DNA from: JBOHWJ01 sp050736615
Lineage (GTDB): Bacteria; Desulfobacterota; Binatia; Binatales; Binataceae
Assembly (NCBI GenBank): GCA_050736615.1
Contig: JBOHWL010000281.1
Span: 1 to 30,410 of the forward strand
DNA length: 30,410 nt
Direction: 5' to 3'
Shown: in pieces, positions 1-8,216 of the stretch
Layout of the letters: every line of letters starts with the position of its first letter
Position numbering within the stretch: the stretch's first letter is position 1
Notes under the pieces: model-generated
What the model was told of the DNA's origin: nothing
What the model saw: only the letters and a program-made list of their open reading frames with translations
Databases searched by the model: none
Translations under genes and position numbers: made by a program

Positions 1-740
1 CTCATGCCCTCCTCGCGATCTTCGGTGGTGAAAAGGAATCCCATCGCCTGACGTTCGGCTTCGATACCGGTCTTGAGGTCGGCGTTGAGCGACGCATGCA
101 CGAGCATTTTGGCCGAGCGCAATGCCAAAGGTGGCACCTTAAGCAGGCGTTGAGCGAAACTGGTCGCGCTTTCGACCACCTTGTCTTTGGGGACCACGGC
201 GTTGACCAAACCAAACTGCAGCGCCTGCGCCGCGCTCAGCGGTTCGCCCAGGTAGATCATCTGTTTGGCGATGGCAGGCGGCAGCAGCTTCGGCAATCTC
301 TGCGTGCCACCGGCTCCGGGCAGCACGCCGATCAAAATTTCGGGCACTCCTATGCGGGCGTCTTCCGCCATCACGCGAAAATCGCACGCGATTGCCATCT
401 CGCACCCACCGCCGAAAGCGAGCCCGTTGAGCGCGGCGATAGTCGGTTTGCGCAAGTCGTCGAGGGCGCTGAAGGTGGTTTGAATCGATTCGATCAGGTT
501 CATGAATTCGGCGCCGTTGGCAACGCTGTTGAGGTTCGAAATATCCGCGCCGGAACAAAAGGCGCGGCCGTTGCCGGTGATGATCAGCACCCGCACATGA
601 TCATCGGCACGCACCGCCGCGACCATTTCGCCCAACTCGCGCACCATCACCGCGTCGATGGAATTGAGTTTGTCGGGGCGGTTGAGCCGCACCAGGGCGA
701 TGCCCTCGTTATTCTTCGAAAATTCAAATGTTTGATACAT
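1..740 (-). CDS. Enoyl-CoA hydratase/isomerase (crotonase), 3' end beyond window
   Basis: Crotonase-fold enzyme, expected to hydrate 2-enoyl-CoA thioesters in fatty-acid or aromatic-acid beta-oxidation in the cytoplasm. The start is ATG at 738-740, preceded by a GGAGAG ribosome-binding site. 246 residues are visible and the frame runs off the left edge, so probably only 10-20 C-terminal residues are missing. The opening reads MYQTFEFSKNNEGIALVRL, followed by NRPDKLNS. The oxyanion-hole segment is FCSGADI near residue 61. Both catalytic glutamates of classical hydratases are present, in NGLAFGGGCE (E114) and VPEILIG (E134), followed by PGAGGTQRL. It is therefore the canonical crotonase of the window, unlike the two at 22045 and 23096. 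A divergent intergenic region of 200 bp separates it from the membrane protein at 941. Substrate chain length cannot be told. Confidence 0.93.
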   Translation of the reverse strand, partial: MYQTFEFSKNNEGIALVRLNRPDKLNSIDAVMVRELGEMVAAVRADDHVRVLIITGNGRAFCSGADISNLNSVANGAEFMNLIESIQTTFSALDDLRKPTIAALNGLAFGGGCEMAIACDFRVMAEDARIGVPEILIGVLPGAGGTQRLPKLLPPAIAKQMIYLGEPLSAAQALQFGLVNAVVPKDKVVESATSFAQRLLKVPPLALRSAKMLVHASLNADLKTGIEAERQAMGFLFTTEDREEGM

Positions 741-940
741 TGATCTCTCCGGCCATTATCAGTCGACGAGTTGGCCTGTTGGTCGCATGTTTGGCGACCA
801 AATTAGCAGGTTTACGGGCAAACTTGTCTATTCCATAATGCGCATGGATACTGGCGGAACGTAGGAAATCAAAGACCGCAGGCGAAATCAGGTAAAACGC
901 GCGTCTGTGAACTAGCGGTCCTGATTTGGGCGGATAGACA

Positions 941-1390
941 ATGGTGTCTGAAAACAATCAGCAAGGAGCAATCCCGTGGCGCGCCGTGATTCTGGGCGCG
1001 CTTACGGCAATTCTGTTCGGCTCGGCGCTGTGGTTTTACAACGGTCATCGACCGCAACTCGGGCTGCTGCTGCTCGGCCTCGCATTCGTGGTGCCGATGG
1101 TCTGGGTGATAGTTGCCGCGCGTGAGGCCGGCCCGGAAACGCCCTTGCGCAACTTCATTCCGCGTCTGGCCGGATGGCTGGTGTTGGGTTCGGTTTTCCT
1201 GGGCATCTTCTGGTGGCATGTGAGCCCGAGCATCACCGCGATGGAAGCGGGTTTCGCAGCCTTCTACATTATCGCCGCGTTTGTCGCGATGCGGCTGCTC
1301 AAGAACAAATCTCATCATGGGCGGGCGACACTAAGGAGCATCGAGGGCCGGCGCCCTGGTCCACCCTCACGCCGCCATGACCATCGCTGA
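941..1390 (+). CDS. Small four-helix membrane protein, unknown function
   Basis: 149-residue hypothetical inner-membrane protein that I do not assign to a named family. Four hydrophobic stretches are visible at about residues 13-32, 40-60, 78-97 and 102-119. A short polar linker with charged residues (AAREAGPETPLRN) lies between helices 2 and 3. The last 30 residues are rich in Arg, His and Pro and look like a cytoplasmic tail, or read-through past a lost stop. The ATG at 941 has only a weak GGGCGGA upstream. The gene is divergent from the crotonase and lies 80 bp before the amidohydrolase on the same strand. Hydrophobic periodicity and a single long frame support coding. Confidence 0.6.
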   Translation: MVSENNQQGAIPWRAVILGALTAILFGSALWFYNGHRPQLGLLLLGLAFVVPMVWVIVAAREAGPETPLRNFIPRLAGWLVLGSVFLGIFWWHVSPSITAMEAGFAAFYIIAAFVAMRLLKNKSHHGRATLRSIEGRRPGPPSRRHDHR

Positions 1391-1470
1391 ATGCGCCTCC
1401 GAAGGATTCTGGGCGAGCGCGGCAAACTCTGCTAAAGCTCAGGCTTGGTCGTAGTCTGGAGGTATTATCG

Positions 1471-2589
1471 ATGACGGTCATCGATGGTGACAGCCATTTC
1501 ATGGAACCACTCGATTTGTTCGAGCGCTATATTGACCCGGCTTTTCGCGACCGCGCGGTCAAGATAAGCGTTGACTCGGTCACCGGCAAGCGCGCGATGC
1601 TGGTGGACAACAAGCCTTTGAAATTGCGCGATGTCGACGAGGTGCTCGGACTCCTGTCCGCCTATGGGCAGAAGGAAGCCGGCCTCAACATGAGCAACTT
1701 CGATCGCTACATGGCCTATAACGCACGATGGCAGGACATGGACGCGCGCGTCCGCTTCATGGACGAGGAGCAAATCGGCGCACAGGTAATCTACCCGAGC
1801 ATCGGCATCATCTGGGAGGGCGAGGTCGATGACCCGGCTTTGGCGGATGCGTTATGCCGCGCTTACAACACCTGGGCCTTCGAGCTGGTGCCGAATCATA
1901 AGGAGCGCCTGTTCCCGGCCGCGCACATTTCCTTGCGCGATACGGATTTGGCGGTGCGTGAACTGCAACGAGTGGCCCGGCTTGGCTGCCGCACTGCTTT
2001 TATCTCCGCCGCGCCGATTCGCGGCCGCAGCTTCGGCCATCCGGAGTTCGACCCGGTGTGGGCGGCGGCACAAGACCTCGACCTCGCCATCGGGATTCAT
2101 CTCGTTTCGCATCGCCATTACACAGGCAGCGATTGGTATCATGACCCGAAGCCGCCGATGATGTACTTTTCCATGAACCTCATCCAAGATCCGCGCCAGG
2201 CTCTCACCACGATCGTGATCGACGGCGTGCTGGAGCGATTCCCGAAATTGCGCGTGGGCACCATAGAGGCGATGGTCGGATGGGTAGGTGAATGGCTCGA
2301 ACGGATCGATTATCGTTACAAATACATGGGCCACACCACGGGAATGAAGCGGCCCTTGAGTGAATACTTCCAACGCAATATCTGGATCAGCGGCGATCCT
2401 GAAGAAAAGATGTTCAAGTATATCGTGCAGTTCGCGGGCGACGACAAGTTTTTCATCGGCTCGGATTATCCCCATGCGGAAGGCTTCGTTCATCCGGTGG
2501 ACAAGGCGCGTGAATATCTGAAGCCGCTGCCGGCGAATTCAATTGACAAGATTCTGTGCAAGAACGCGCGCGACTTTTATCATATCTAA
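1471..2589 (+). CDS. COG2159 (amidohydrolase_2) family metal-dependent hydrolase
   Basis: 372-residue member of the amidohydrolase_2 branch, which includes ACMSD and gamma-resorcylate decarboxylase. These are TIM-barrel enzymes that hydrolyse or decarboxylate ring or carboxylic substrates using one divalent metal. The N-terminal metal motif is D7-S-H9 in DGDSHFMEP. A histidine in the IGIHLVSH strand and an aspartate in GSDYPHAEG near the C-terminus complete the usual metal set. Family members of this type often end in NARDFYHI or a similar string, as here. The ATG at 1471 follows GGAGGTATTATCG. The rhodanese begins 55 bp downstream on the same strand, suggesting co-transcription. A second, clearly distinct paralogue lies at 14958-16118. 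The substrate is unknown. Confidence 0.9.
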   Translation: MTVIDGDSHFMEPLDLFERYIDPAFRDRAVKISVDSVTGKRAMLVDNKPLKLRDVDEVLGLLSAYGQKEAGLNMSNFDRYMAYNARWQDMDARVRFMDEEQIGAQVIYPSIGIIWEGEVDDPALADALCRAYNTWAFELVPNHKERLFPAAHISLRDTDLAVRELQRVARLGCRTAFISAAPIRGRSFGHPEFDPVWAAAQDLDLAIGIHLVSHRHYTGSDWYHDPKPPMMYFSMNLIQDPRQALTTIVIDGVLERFPKLRVGTIEAMVGWVGEWLERIDYRYKYMGHTTGMKRPLSEYFQRNIWISGDPEEKMFKYIVQFAGDDKFFIGSDYPHAEGFVHPVDKAREYLKPLPANSIDKILCKNARDFYHI

Positions 2590-2644
2590 ACGGATTTCCA
2601 GAGCCGCAGCTGCGTCAGCCGGAAATCACGACGAGGATTCAACC

Positions 2645-3085
2645 ATGGCGATTAACCAGCTCGAACCACCGCAGGCCTATGAAGCCTTGCGCAATGATCC
2701 GGAAGCGATCTACCTCGACGTTCGCACCGAAGCAGAATTCACCGAAGGCCATGCGGCCGATGCGCTCAATATCCCGGTGGTGTTTCTGAAGGGACCGGGG
2801 CAAATGCAGGTCAATCCGGAATTTCTTGAAGTCGCGGCCAAAATCCTGCCTAAGGAGCTCAAACTGATAGTCGGATGTCAGGCGGGCGGACGTTCGCAGC
2901 GTGCTTGCGAAATGCTCGAGGATGCCGGCTACACGAATCTCAACAACGTGCGCGGCGGCTTCGGCGGAGCGCGTGATGCCACTGGCACGGTGATCGTCAA
3001 GGGTTGGCGTGAGGCCGGGTTACCCATATCGCAGGAGACTGGCCAGAGCTCCTATCAGGCGCTGCGCAAAAAGGCCGGCTTCTAG
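2645..3085 (+). CDS. Single-domain rhodanese-like sulfurtransferase
   Basis: 146-residue rhodanese domain protein, predicted cytoplasmic, that would carry a sulfane sulfur on a cysteine as a persulfide. The active-site loop is CQAGGRS, with C78 as nucleophile and the usual CxxGxR pattern. The family signatures YLDVRTEAEF and GHAADALNIP lie upstream in the order expected. The ATG at 2645 has ACGAGG about 8 nt upstream. The frame is open further 5', but that extension overlaps the amidohydrolase end and lacks family similarity, so I use 2645. The next gene (PduO type) starts 32 bp after the stop. An MBL-fold hydrolase of the glyoxalase II/persulfide dioxygenase type lies further downstream, and that pairing is known in sulfur-transfer loci. 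Confidence 0.92.
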   Translation: MAINQLEPPQAYEALRNDPEAIYLDVRTEAEFTEGHAADALNIPVVFLKGPGQMQVNPEFLEVAAKILPKELKLIVGCQAGGRSQRACEMLEDAGYTNLNNVRGGFGGARDATGTVIVKGWREAGLPISQETGQSSYQALRKKAGF

Positions 3086-3117
3086 GCGTTTAGCCTAGCT
3101 TAGCCTGAGGGATAGGG

Positions 3118-3780
3118 ATGGCGATTCGGCTTAACCGCATCTACACTCGAACCGGCGACAAGGGGCTCACCGCCTTGGTCGGTGGCGCGCGTGTGCCCAA
3201 GGAGAGCGCCCGGCTGGAAGCTTACGGCACGGTTGACGAGTTGAATTCTATCGTTGGCATCGTGCGGACTTTCCTGCCGGATTATCGCGACGGATTTGGC
3301 GCCGACTTCAAATGGTATTCCGAGTCCTTGCGGCGCATTCAGAACGAACTGTTCGACGTTGGCAGCGAACTGGCGACTCCGGCGGGCGCCGAATACGACG
3401 GCATGCATCGGATGGGTGACGGCGAAATCAAGTTGCTCGAAGAAGAAATGGACCGCATGGAGGATGAACTGCAGCCGCTCAAATCTTTCACCCTGCCAGG
3501 CGGCGGTGTGCTCAATGCCTTTCTGCATCAGGCCCGCACGGTATGCCGGCGGGCGGAACGGGTATGCTGGCGGCTGGTGCGCGACGAGCCAGTCAATCCC
3601 GATCTTATCATCTACGTCAACCGCCTGAGCGATCATTTATTTGTGCAATCGCGATGGGTGTCGAAGCGACTCAACGAACCTGAATTCCTATGGGACCGAG
3701 GACTGCGTATCGACGAAATCCGCCGCGCGGCGCGTCACAAGAAGACTGCCGAGAAAACCGGCGAAGGCGGCGAGTCCTGA
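3118..3780 (+). CDS. pduO: ATP:cob(I)alamin adenosyltransferase, PduO type
   Basis: Transfers the 5'-deoxyadenosyl group of ATP to cob(I)alamin to make adenosylcobalamin, the cofactor of mutases and diol dehydratases. 220 residues, close to the family length of about 190 plus a short charged tail (KKTAEKTGEGGES). Recognisable motifs are the N-terminal YTRTGDKG ATP-binding stretch, GTVDELNS, the RRAERVCW helix and NRLSDHLF. All are diagnostic of the PduO/MMAB trimer family rather than CobA or EutT. The ATG at 3118 is preceded by GAGGGATAGGG. It sits 32 bp after the rhodanese. No cobalamin-dependent enzyme gene is visible in the window, so the consumer of the cofactor must lie elsewhere. Confidence 0.93.
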   Translation: MAIRLNRIYTRTGDKGLTALVGGARVPKESARLEAYGTVDELNSIVGIVRTFLPDYRDGFGADFKWYSESLRRIQNELFDVGSELATPAGAEYDGMHRMGDGEIKLLEEEMDRMEDELQPLKSFTLPGGGVLNAFLHQARTVCRRAERVCWRLVRDEPVNPDLIIYVNRLSDHLFVQSRWVSKRLNEPEFLWDRGLRIDEIRRAARHKKTAEKTGEGGES

Positions 3781-3783
3781 GGC

Positions 3784-3945
3784 CCAACAGGCCGTCGATA
3801 AATCACAGCCAGACCCTCTCTCCTGTCTCTCCCGCGAAAGAGCGGGAGAGAAGGTTGAGGAAGGAGACCATCTTTCACCAGGGTGTGAGTCCAGTCGGCA
3901 GCAAACCAGTGCTTTTCACAGTTCTCTCAACACCCTGCTAAAGGC
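3784..3945 (+). repeat. Dispersed repeat family I, copy A (MITE-like)
   Basis: Non-coding element beginning 3 bp after the pduO stop. Its left end reads AACAGGCCGTCGATAAATCA. Its right end, read as reverse complement, gives a diverged counterpart AGCAGGGTGTTGAGAGAA. The centre holds a perfect 9-bp hairpin, CTCTCCCGC / GCGGGAGAG, at about 3827-3850. The stretch from TAAATCACAGCC to GTTGAGGAA matches the minus strand of 8290-8360 almost base for base, with one indel. It separates pduO from the MBL hydrolase. Confidence 0.7.
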
Positions 3946-3952
3946 ATCGGAT

Positions 3953-4648
3953 ATGGCAAGCGGACAGGGGAAAATCTTTTTGCATCAGGCCCAGCTCGGG
4001 CCAATGGCCAATTTTGTTTACTTTATCGGCGACCCGGTCACGCGCAAGCTCGCGGTGGTCGACCCGGCCTGGGACGTAAACGCGATTTTGAGCTTTGTTC
4101 AGAATCAAGGCTATGAGATCGACAAGCTTCTGGTGACCCATTACCATCCAGACCATCTTGGTGGTGGCATGATGGGTCATAGCGTGCCCGGCGCCGCGCA
4201 GATGCTCGAGCGCATCAAGGTAAAGGTTTATCTCAACAAAAACGAAGCCGACGGGGCCAAGCGCGTGGCCGGTCTGAGCGATTCAGACATCGTCAAGGTT
4301 GAGGCCGGCGATGAAACGACAGTCGGACAGTTGACCATCAAATTTCTACATACTCCCGGCCATACGCCGGGCTCGCAATGCTTTCTCGTCGACGGCAATC
4401 TGATTTCGGGTGACACTCTGTTCGTGGGGTCGTGCGGCCGGGTCGATTTGCCCGGCTCCGATCCCGAAGCGATGTATTACAGCCTCAACCGCACGCTCAA
4501 GAACCTGGACGACACCACGGTGGTGTATCCTGGTCATGCCTATTCCGTGGAATCGAGTACCACTATTGGCCATGAAAAGCGTCGCAACATGTATATGCGC
4601 TTTCCTACCCTAGACGACTTTCTCGAAGCGATGGGATATACCCGTTGA
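3953..4648 (+). CDS. MBL-fold metallo-hydrolase, glyoxalase II / persulfide dioxygenase-like
   Basis: 231-residue metallo-beta-lactamase-fold protein. The first metal motif is THYHPDH (H63, H65, D67, H68). Further ligands are H137 in GHTPGS, D154 in SGDTLF and H195 in YPGHAY. The segment VGSCGRVDLPGSD resembles the loop found in ETHE1-type persulfide dioxygenases and related hydrolases, and the protein is shorter than classical glyoxalase II, which has an extra C-terminal helical domain. The frame is open 312 bp further upstream, but that part is pduO and repeat sequence, so the ATG at 3953 is chosen. Together with the rhodanese at 2645 a role in persulfide handling is plausible but not proven. 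Hydroxyacyl-thioester hydrolysis is the alternative. Confidence 0.87.
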   Translation: MASGQGKIFLHQAQLGPMANFVYFIGDPVTRKLAVVDPAWDVNAILSFVQNQGYEIDKLLVTHYHPDHLGGGMMGHSVPGAAQMLERIKVKVYLNKNEADGAKRVAGLSDSDIVKVEAGDETTVGQLTIKFLHTPGHTPGSQCFLVDGNLISGDTLFVGSCGRVDLPGSDPEAMYYSLNRTLKNLDDTTVVYPGHAYSVESSTTIGHEKRRNMYMRFPTLDDFLEAMGYTR

Positions 4649-4826
4649 AATTCGGCCAACCGCAGTGCCAGCCAGGAACACGGTGCTGCTTGTACGTAGT
4701 TTATTCAAAGATCGAGTGCGCCTCAGGGAACTCACGAATCTGGGGAGCGTTGCTAGAATTCATCAAAGCGCCACAGGGCGAAGGCGTGACCGCCGGATTG
4801 CATACTCACAACATGTACGTGCGGGT

Positions 4827-4832
4827 TATAAT
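4827..4832 (+). promoter_or_regulatory. Perfect -10 hexamer TATAAT close to a start codon
   Basis: TATAAT lies 8 nt upstream of the ATG at 4841. A transcript from it would begin at or next to the start codon and be leaderless. I see no good -35 at 16-18 nt spacing, and the gene it would serve is a remnant. It may be fortuitous. Confidence 0.25.
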
Positions 4833-4840
4833 TTCGCGCG

Positions 4841-5170
4841 ATGAATACCGAATCTGTTTATGCACTGCTCGGCACTCGTTGGCGCAAGAAGCGGATGGAC
4901 ATGTTTGCCGCGATGTTCGTCCGATCGCGGCGCGTCGTTGACCTCGGTGGTACGCCACGCAACTGGACCTGGGCTCGCAGCTTTGACGTTACCCTCGTGA
5001 ATCTTGACCAAAGCCAAGGAAATCGAGGGATCGATTTCGTGCGTGCCAATGCCCTGCGTTGCCCGTTTCGGGATAGGGCGTTTGAAGTGGTGTTCAGCAA
5101 CTCGCTGATCGAGCACGTTGGCACGTGGGAAGAGCAGCAGCCCGCTCGGTTTTGCGGCCAGCCGGAGTAG
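4841..5170 (+). pseudogene. Truncated class I SAM-dependent methyltransferase
   Basis: The 109-residue frame begins like a small class I methyltransferase. Residues 31-37 (RVVDLGG) form the SAM-binding motif I, FVRANALRCPF fits the motif II/III region, and VFSNSLIEHVG is the typical post-motif strand. Complete relatives are about 200-230 residues long. Here the similarity stops after EEQQ, at about position 5150, and a stop follows at 5170. Other frames downstream do not restore a convincing second half. Immediately after it comes the 3' end of an unrelated beta-helix remnant on the opposite strand, so the gene appears cut by a rearrangement. No Shine-Dalgarno sequence is evident. Confidence 0.65.
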
Positions 5171-5186
5171 AAATTCATGCCGACAT

Positions 5187-5939
5187 TTATGCCGGACATC
5201 GTGCCTGCGTTGTCCTCTCCCCAAACCCCGCGTCTGAATCTAGGTTGGTGCCGATGAGCGTGTTGCCACCCACTTGGGCATTTTTGACCGTGGCGGATGT
5301 GTTGTTGACCTGGAACCAGACTCCGGATATCACAGCGCTTGTCATCGTCGATCCATCACGTCGCATGTGTTTCCCGTGATGGAGATGCCTTGGCTGGTAG
5401 TAGGAGCGCTGGTAGTCACTGTGAAACACGCAACGTTCTGGCTGCCCGTCCCTGTGTAAGTCGCGGAGGCGTAGTTCCCCGAAACAACGGCGCCGTCGAT
5501 GTTCATGCCTGAGCCGATCTGAAATACGGAGTAGTTGCTCGATAGCGTACCCAACCGAACGCTGTTTCCAGTTTCAATCATTCCCGTGCCGGAAGTTTCA
5601 ATTCCGGTGTTTGTGATCGAGAAACGGTTCGCGTCAAAGCTGTTTCCAGAGATGGTGCACGGGGTGACGTTCACGCAGGAGATTCCGCCATCGCCCCCGC
5701 TCGCGCTGGCATAAATGTGATTGTTCGAGATGTTTACATCCGAGACGGACGAACCGCCAAAGGGTCCTGCCTCCACGCCAAATTCCACATTTGAGTTTTG
5801 CGCCGTGTAGCTGTCATTCGAGGAAATCATGAACGTGGGAGATGGACGAACTGGAGGCGGTAGCGTGCACGATAACTCCGTTACCAACCTCGTTGTTCGC
5901 TATGCGCCAATCGGTCATCGTGGTAGCAGTGCCAATTTC
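5187..5939 (-). pseudogene. Frameshifted parallel beta-helix repeat protein remnant
   Basis: Three overlapping minus-strand frames together read as one right-handed beta-helix protein, with Asn/Gly/Ser-rich rungs such as ISNNHIYAS, CTISGNSFDAN and ISITGNTCD. The first segment (about 5939-5845, containing WRIANNEVGNGVIVHA) is in one frame. The main segment, about 5845-5365, is in a second. The last segment, about 5370-5187 (SGVWFQVNNTS, VGGNTLIGTNL), is in a third. An in-frame stop sits immediately upstream of 5939, with no signal peptide or proper start. Such folds occur in pectate-lyase-like surface enzymes and tailspike proteins. The original function cannot be told. At least two frameshifts and both ends lost mark it as decayed. 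Confidence 0.6.
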
Positions 5940-6182
5940 TTACGATTTAAGTTAGCTGGGCCACAGGCCTCCAGTTAGAGGCCATACAATGGGTATTCAG
6001 GGTACTAGGCAGATCGATGTAGAAATACACCCTAAGAAAAGGATGCTCATGGCATAGATGATTGATTTACAATGATTTTCCGCGTTCGGGGGCTGGGGCG
6101 TTTGAAGGTTAGAGACCAGCGGCGGTAAATTTGACAAAGCGCAGGTACTGAAACAACGTAAAAGTGTCAGAGGAGCGCAGTG

Positions 6183-7034
6183 ATGGCTATTTTCCATATC
6201 CAACCGCATGGACGGCTGCAAGAATGGGTCGCCGATGAAAATGGCTATTTCAAGGATGAGGGGCTCCAGTACGTCTTCACCAGCGGCTTCGATATGGGCC
6301 TGACGCGGCGTGAAAAAGGCGCGGCGGAGGTTAGATCCGGTGCCTTCGAGAGCTATCGCGATCATGGCGGCAACAAGGGTGCCGAACGTTCGGACATTAG
6401 TTGCGCATGCCATTGGGCGGTGAATCAAGCCGCGGTCGAAGATGCCGGTAATGTCTATCGCGATGCATACGTGGTGACGCCCGGATCCGTGATGGTGCGG
6501 CCGGAATCACGCCTGCGCCAGCCCGAGGACTTGGCCAACGTCGATATCGCTGTCGGCTATCATTCAGGCAGTCATTTCACCACGATGCAGGCCCTGGAGG
6601 CATTTCTCAAGCCCGAGGAAATCAAGTTCAGGTTCATTGGCGCTCCGATGAAACGGCTCGATGCCATACTCGACGGCGAGGTGGAGGCGGTCAGCGCCTG
6701 GGGGCTGTCCTTGCAGATACTCGAGCAACTGGGGTTCCGCCGTTTAGCCGATGCGAGTTTCATGATCACGTTCATGTTTCCCAAGGACGCCGATCGCGAG
6801 GACATCGAAAAATATATGCGTGCTCTGAAACGCGCCCAGATGGAAATTGACTTGCGGCCCGAGCTGTACAAAAAGCACTACCTCAACGAGATTCCCGAGC
6901 GATTCCGGCAAATGGCCGACGCGCGTCGTTTCTGCGTCGGCGAGCGGATTGTGTTTCTACCTTATACCGAGGATGCGTTTCGCCGGACCCGGCGCTGGAT
7001 TGAGGAGCATCATTTTTTCGCCGAAGCGAATTGA
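6183..7034 (+). CDS. NMT1/SsuA-type solute-binding-fold protein without signal peptide
   Basis: 283-residue protein resembling the periplasmic-binding-protein type II family of nitrate, sulfonate, taurine and thiamine-precursor binders. The hallmark ENGYFKDEGLQY lies near the N-terminus, and a second-domain segment (RQPEDLANVDIAVGYHSGSH) matches the ligand-cleft region. FIGAPMKRLDAILDGEVEAV fits the usual hinge strand and helix. There is no N-terminal signal peptide: the protein starts MAIFHIQPHGRLQEW. No ABC permease or ATPase gene is nearby. A soluble sensor or a THI5-like enzyme role is therefore possible. GTG at 6180 and ATG at 6183 are both available; AGGAG lies 7 nt before the ATG, which I prefer. 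It converges on the cyclase at 7196. Confidence 0.75.
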   Translation: MAIFHIQPHGRLQEWVADENGYFKDEGLQYVFTSGFDMGLTRREKGAAEVRSGAFESYRDHGGNKGAERSDISCACHWAVNQAAVEDAGNVYRDAYVVTPGSVMVRPESRLRQPEDLANVDIAVGYHSGSHFTTMQALEAFLKPEEIKFRFIGAPMKRLDAILDGEVEAVSAWGLSLQILEQLGFRRLADASFMITFMFPKDADREDIEKYMRALKRAQMEIDLRPELYKKHYLNEIPERFRQMADARRFCVGERIVFLPYTEDAFRRTRRWIEEHHFFAEAN

Positions 7035-7195
7035 GGCGTTTAAGGTTATCGAAGCGCTTCGCCCGATCGCCCTGGAGCAGCGATAAGATCTTCAAAAGAG
7101 CGTCGAAACCTCAACGCTCCGAAGCGTTCGTAACACCTGAGCGGCAACAATCGCGCTCCGCATTTTAGCGGATAGCCAGGTTTGCCCGGCCGCTT

Positions 7196-8161
7196 CTACT
7201 TGATCGCGATCGGATTTACCGCGGAGCCGCATCCGTAAACCAGCTTCAACGGTGCACCGGCAAATAGAAACGTATATTGCCCGTCTTTGGCGCAATCGTC
7301 GGCCAGATCGTTCAACCACACGATCTCGTTGAAGATAACGCCTAAATTGCACAGCAACGCGGAATGTAACAGCCCGGCGGCCGCGATTTCAGGATGCCGC
7401 GCCTGTTCGCATCCAATCGTGTCGGCACTGATCGATGGTATTTCCATCTCCTGAAACCAGCGCACCAGCTCTTCGCTGTATTGCAATCCCGGTTCGTCGT
7501 ACTGGCCATCGGGAAAAAAAGCCTGCGCGCCCTCTTCGTAGTAGCGGTTAAGCCAACCGGTATGCAGCACGACGATATCGTGCTTTTCAATCACGGCGCC
7601 TTGCTTTTTCGCCGCGCCGAGCAAATCATCAAGCGTAACTCCCTGGCCGCGATCAAGATGCTTTTTGCCTTTGTATCGGGCCGCGTCGATCAGAATGCCG
7701 CGGCCGATCACGCCATGCTCCGCTATGGGCTGGATCGAGCACTTCTGAAGTCCGCCGATAGTCGTTTTAGGATCATAGCCGTTATATAGCTTTTCGCCAT
7801 ACCACGCGTGGCCCAAGGCGTCGTACTGAGTAGTACCTTGGGGAAACATCACTATCACGTCATCGGAATATTTCATGCCGCCAGGAAACGGTTTTGCCCG
7901 TCCGCTGATATAAAAGCCCTCGTCCATGGTCTGTGTGCGAATAGGCTGCGACCTCACGGGGTGGAGCGGGTCGCCCTGCGGGCGGGCGACGGGAACCCCC
8001 AGCATGAAGACCTTGCCTTGTCTGATCGCGCGCGCCCCGCGTAGAACTTCGTCGCTGGTAAGAAAGTTAAGCGCGCCGATCTCGTCGTTCGCCCCCCAGC
8101 GTCCCCAGTTTTTCGGGAGGTTTTGCAAAATTTCCGGCAGTTCTCTTTTGTCGTTGGGCAC
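7196..8161 (-). CDS. Cyclase-family (kynurenine formamidase-like) metal-dependent hydrolase
   Basis: 321-residue member of the cyclase/arylformamidase family, whose members hydrolyse amides, lactones or similar bonds with a bound divalent metal. The N-terminus NWGRWGANDEIGALNFLT is typical of the long bacterial branch. The metal motif usually written HxGTHxDxPxH appears as QGTTQYDALGH (residues 108-118), so two of the expected histidines are Gln while the Asp and last His are kept. Downstream, VLHTGW and DTIGCEQARHPE match later family segments. The start is GTG at 8161 with AGGAG 6 nt upstream. It lies downstream of the SnoaL-like gene on the same strand, with repeat copy B between them. Confidence 0.88.
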   Translation of the reverse strand: MPNDKRELPEILQNLPKNWGRWGANDEIGALNFLTSDEVLRGARAIRQGKVFMLGVPVARPQGDPLHPVRSQPIRTQTMDEGFYISGRAKPFPGGMKYSDDVIVMFPQGTTQYDALGHAWYGEKLYNGYDPKTTIGGLQKCSIQPIAEHGVIGRGILIDAARYKGKKHLDRGQGVTLDDLLGAAKKQGAVIEKHDIVVLHTGWLNRYYEEGAQAFFPDGQYDEPGLQYSEELVRWFQEMEIPSISADTIGCEQARHPEIAAAGLLHSALLCNLGVIFNEIVWLNDLADDCAKDGQYTFLFAGAPLKLVYGCGSAVNPIAIK

Positions 8162-8216
8162 CGTTCGCTCCTCTCGCTCATTTCAGACGGGTTACTCGAT
8201 TTAGCTCAGCCGGCCG

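Noticed and set aside
96..743. Long plus-strand frame of 215 codons over the left end
   Set aside because: It is the antisense shadow of the crotonase, whose conserved motifs are all on the minus strand.
3641..3952. N-terminal extension of the MBL-fold protein
   Set aside because: It overlaps pduO in another frame and runs through repeat copy A, so the open frame is accidental.
7050..7061. Palindrome CGAAGCGCTTCG after the solute-binding-fold gene
   Set aside because: Too short and without a U-run; it could be a terminator part but is common in GC-rich DNA.
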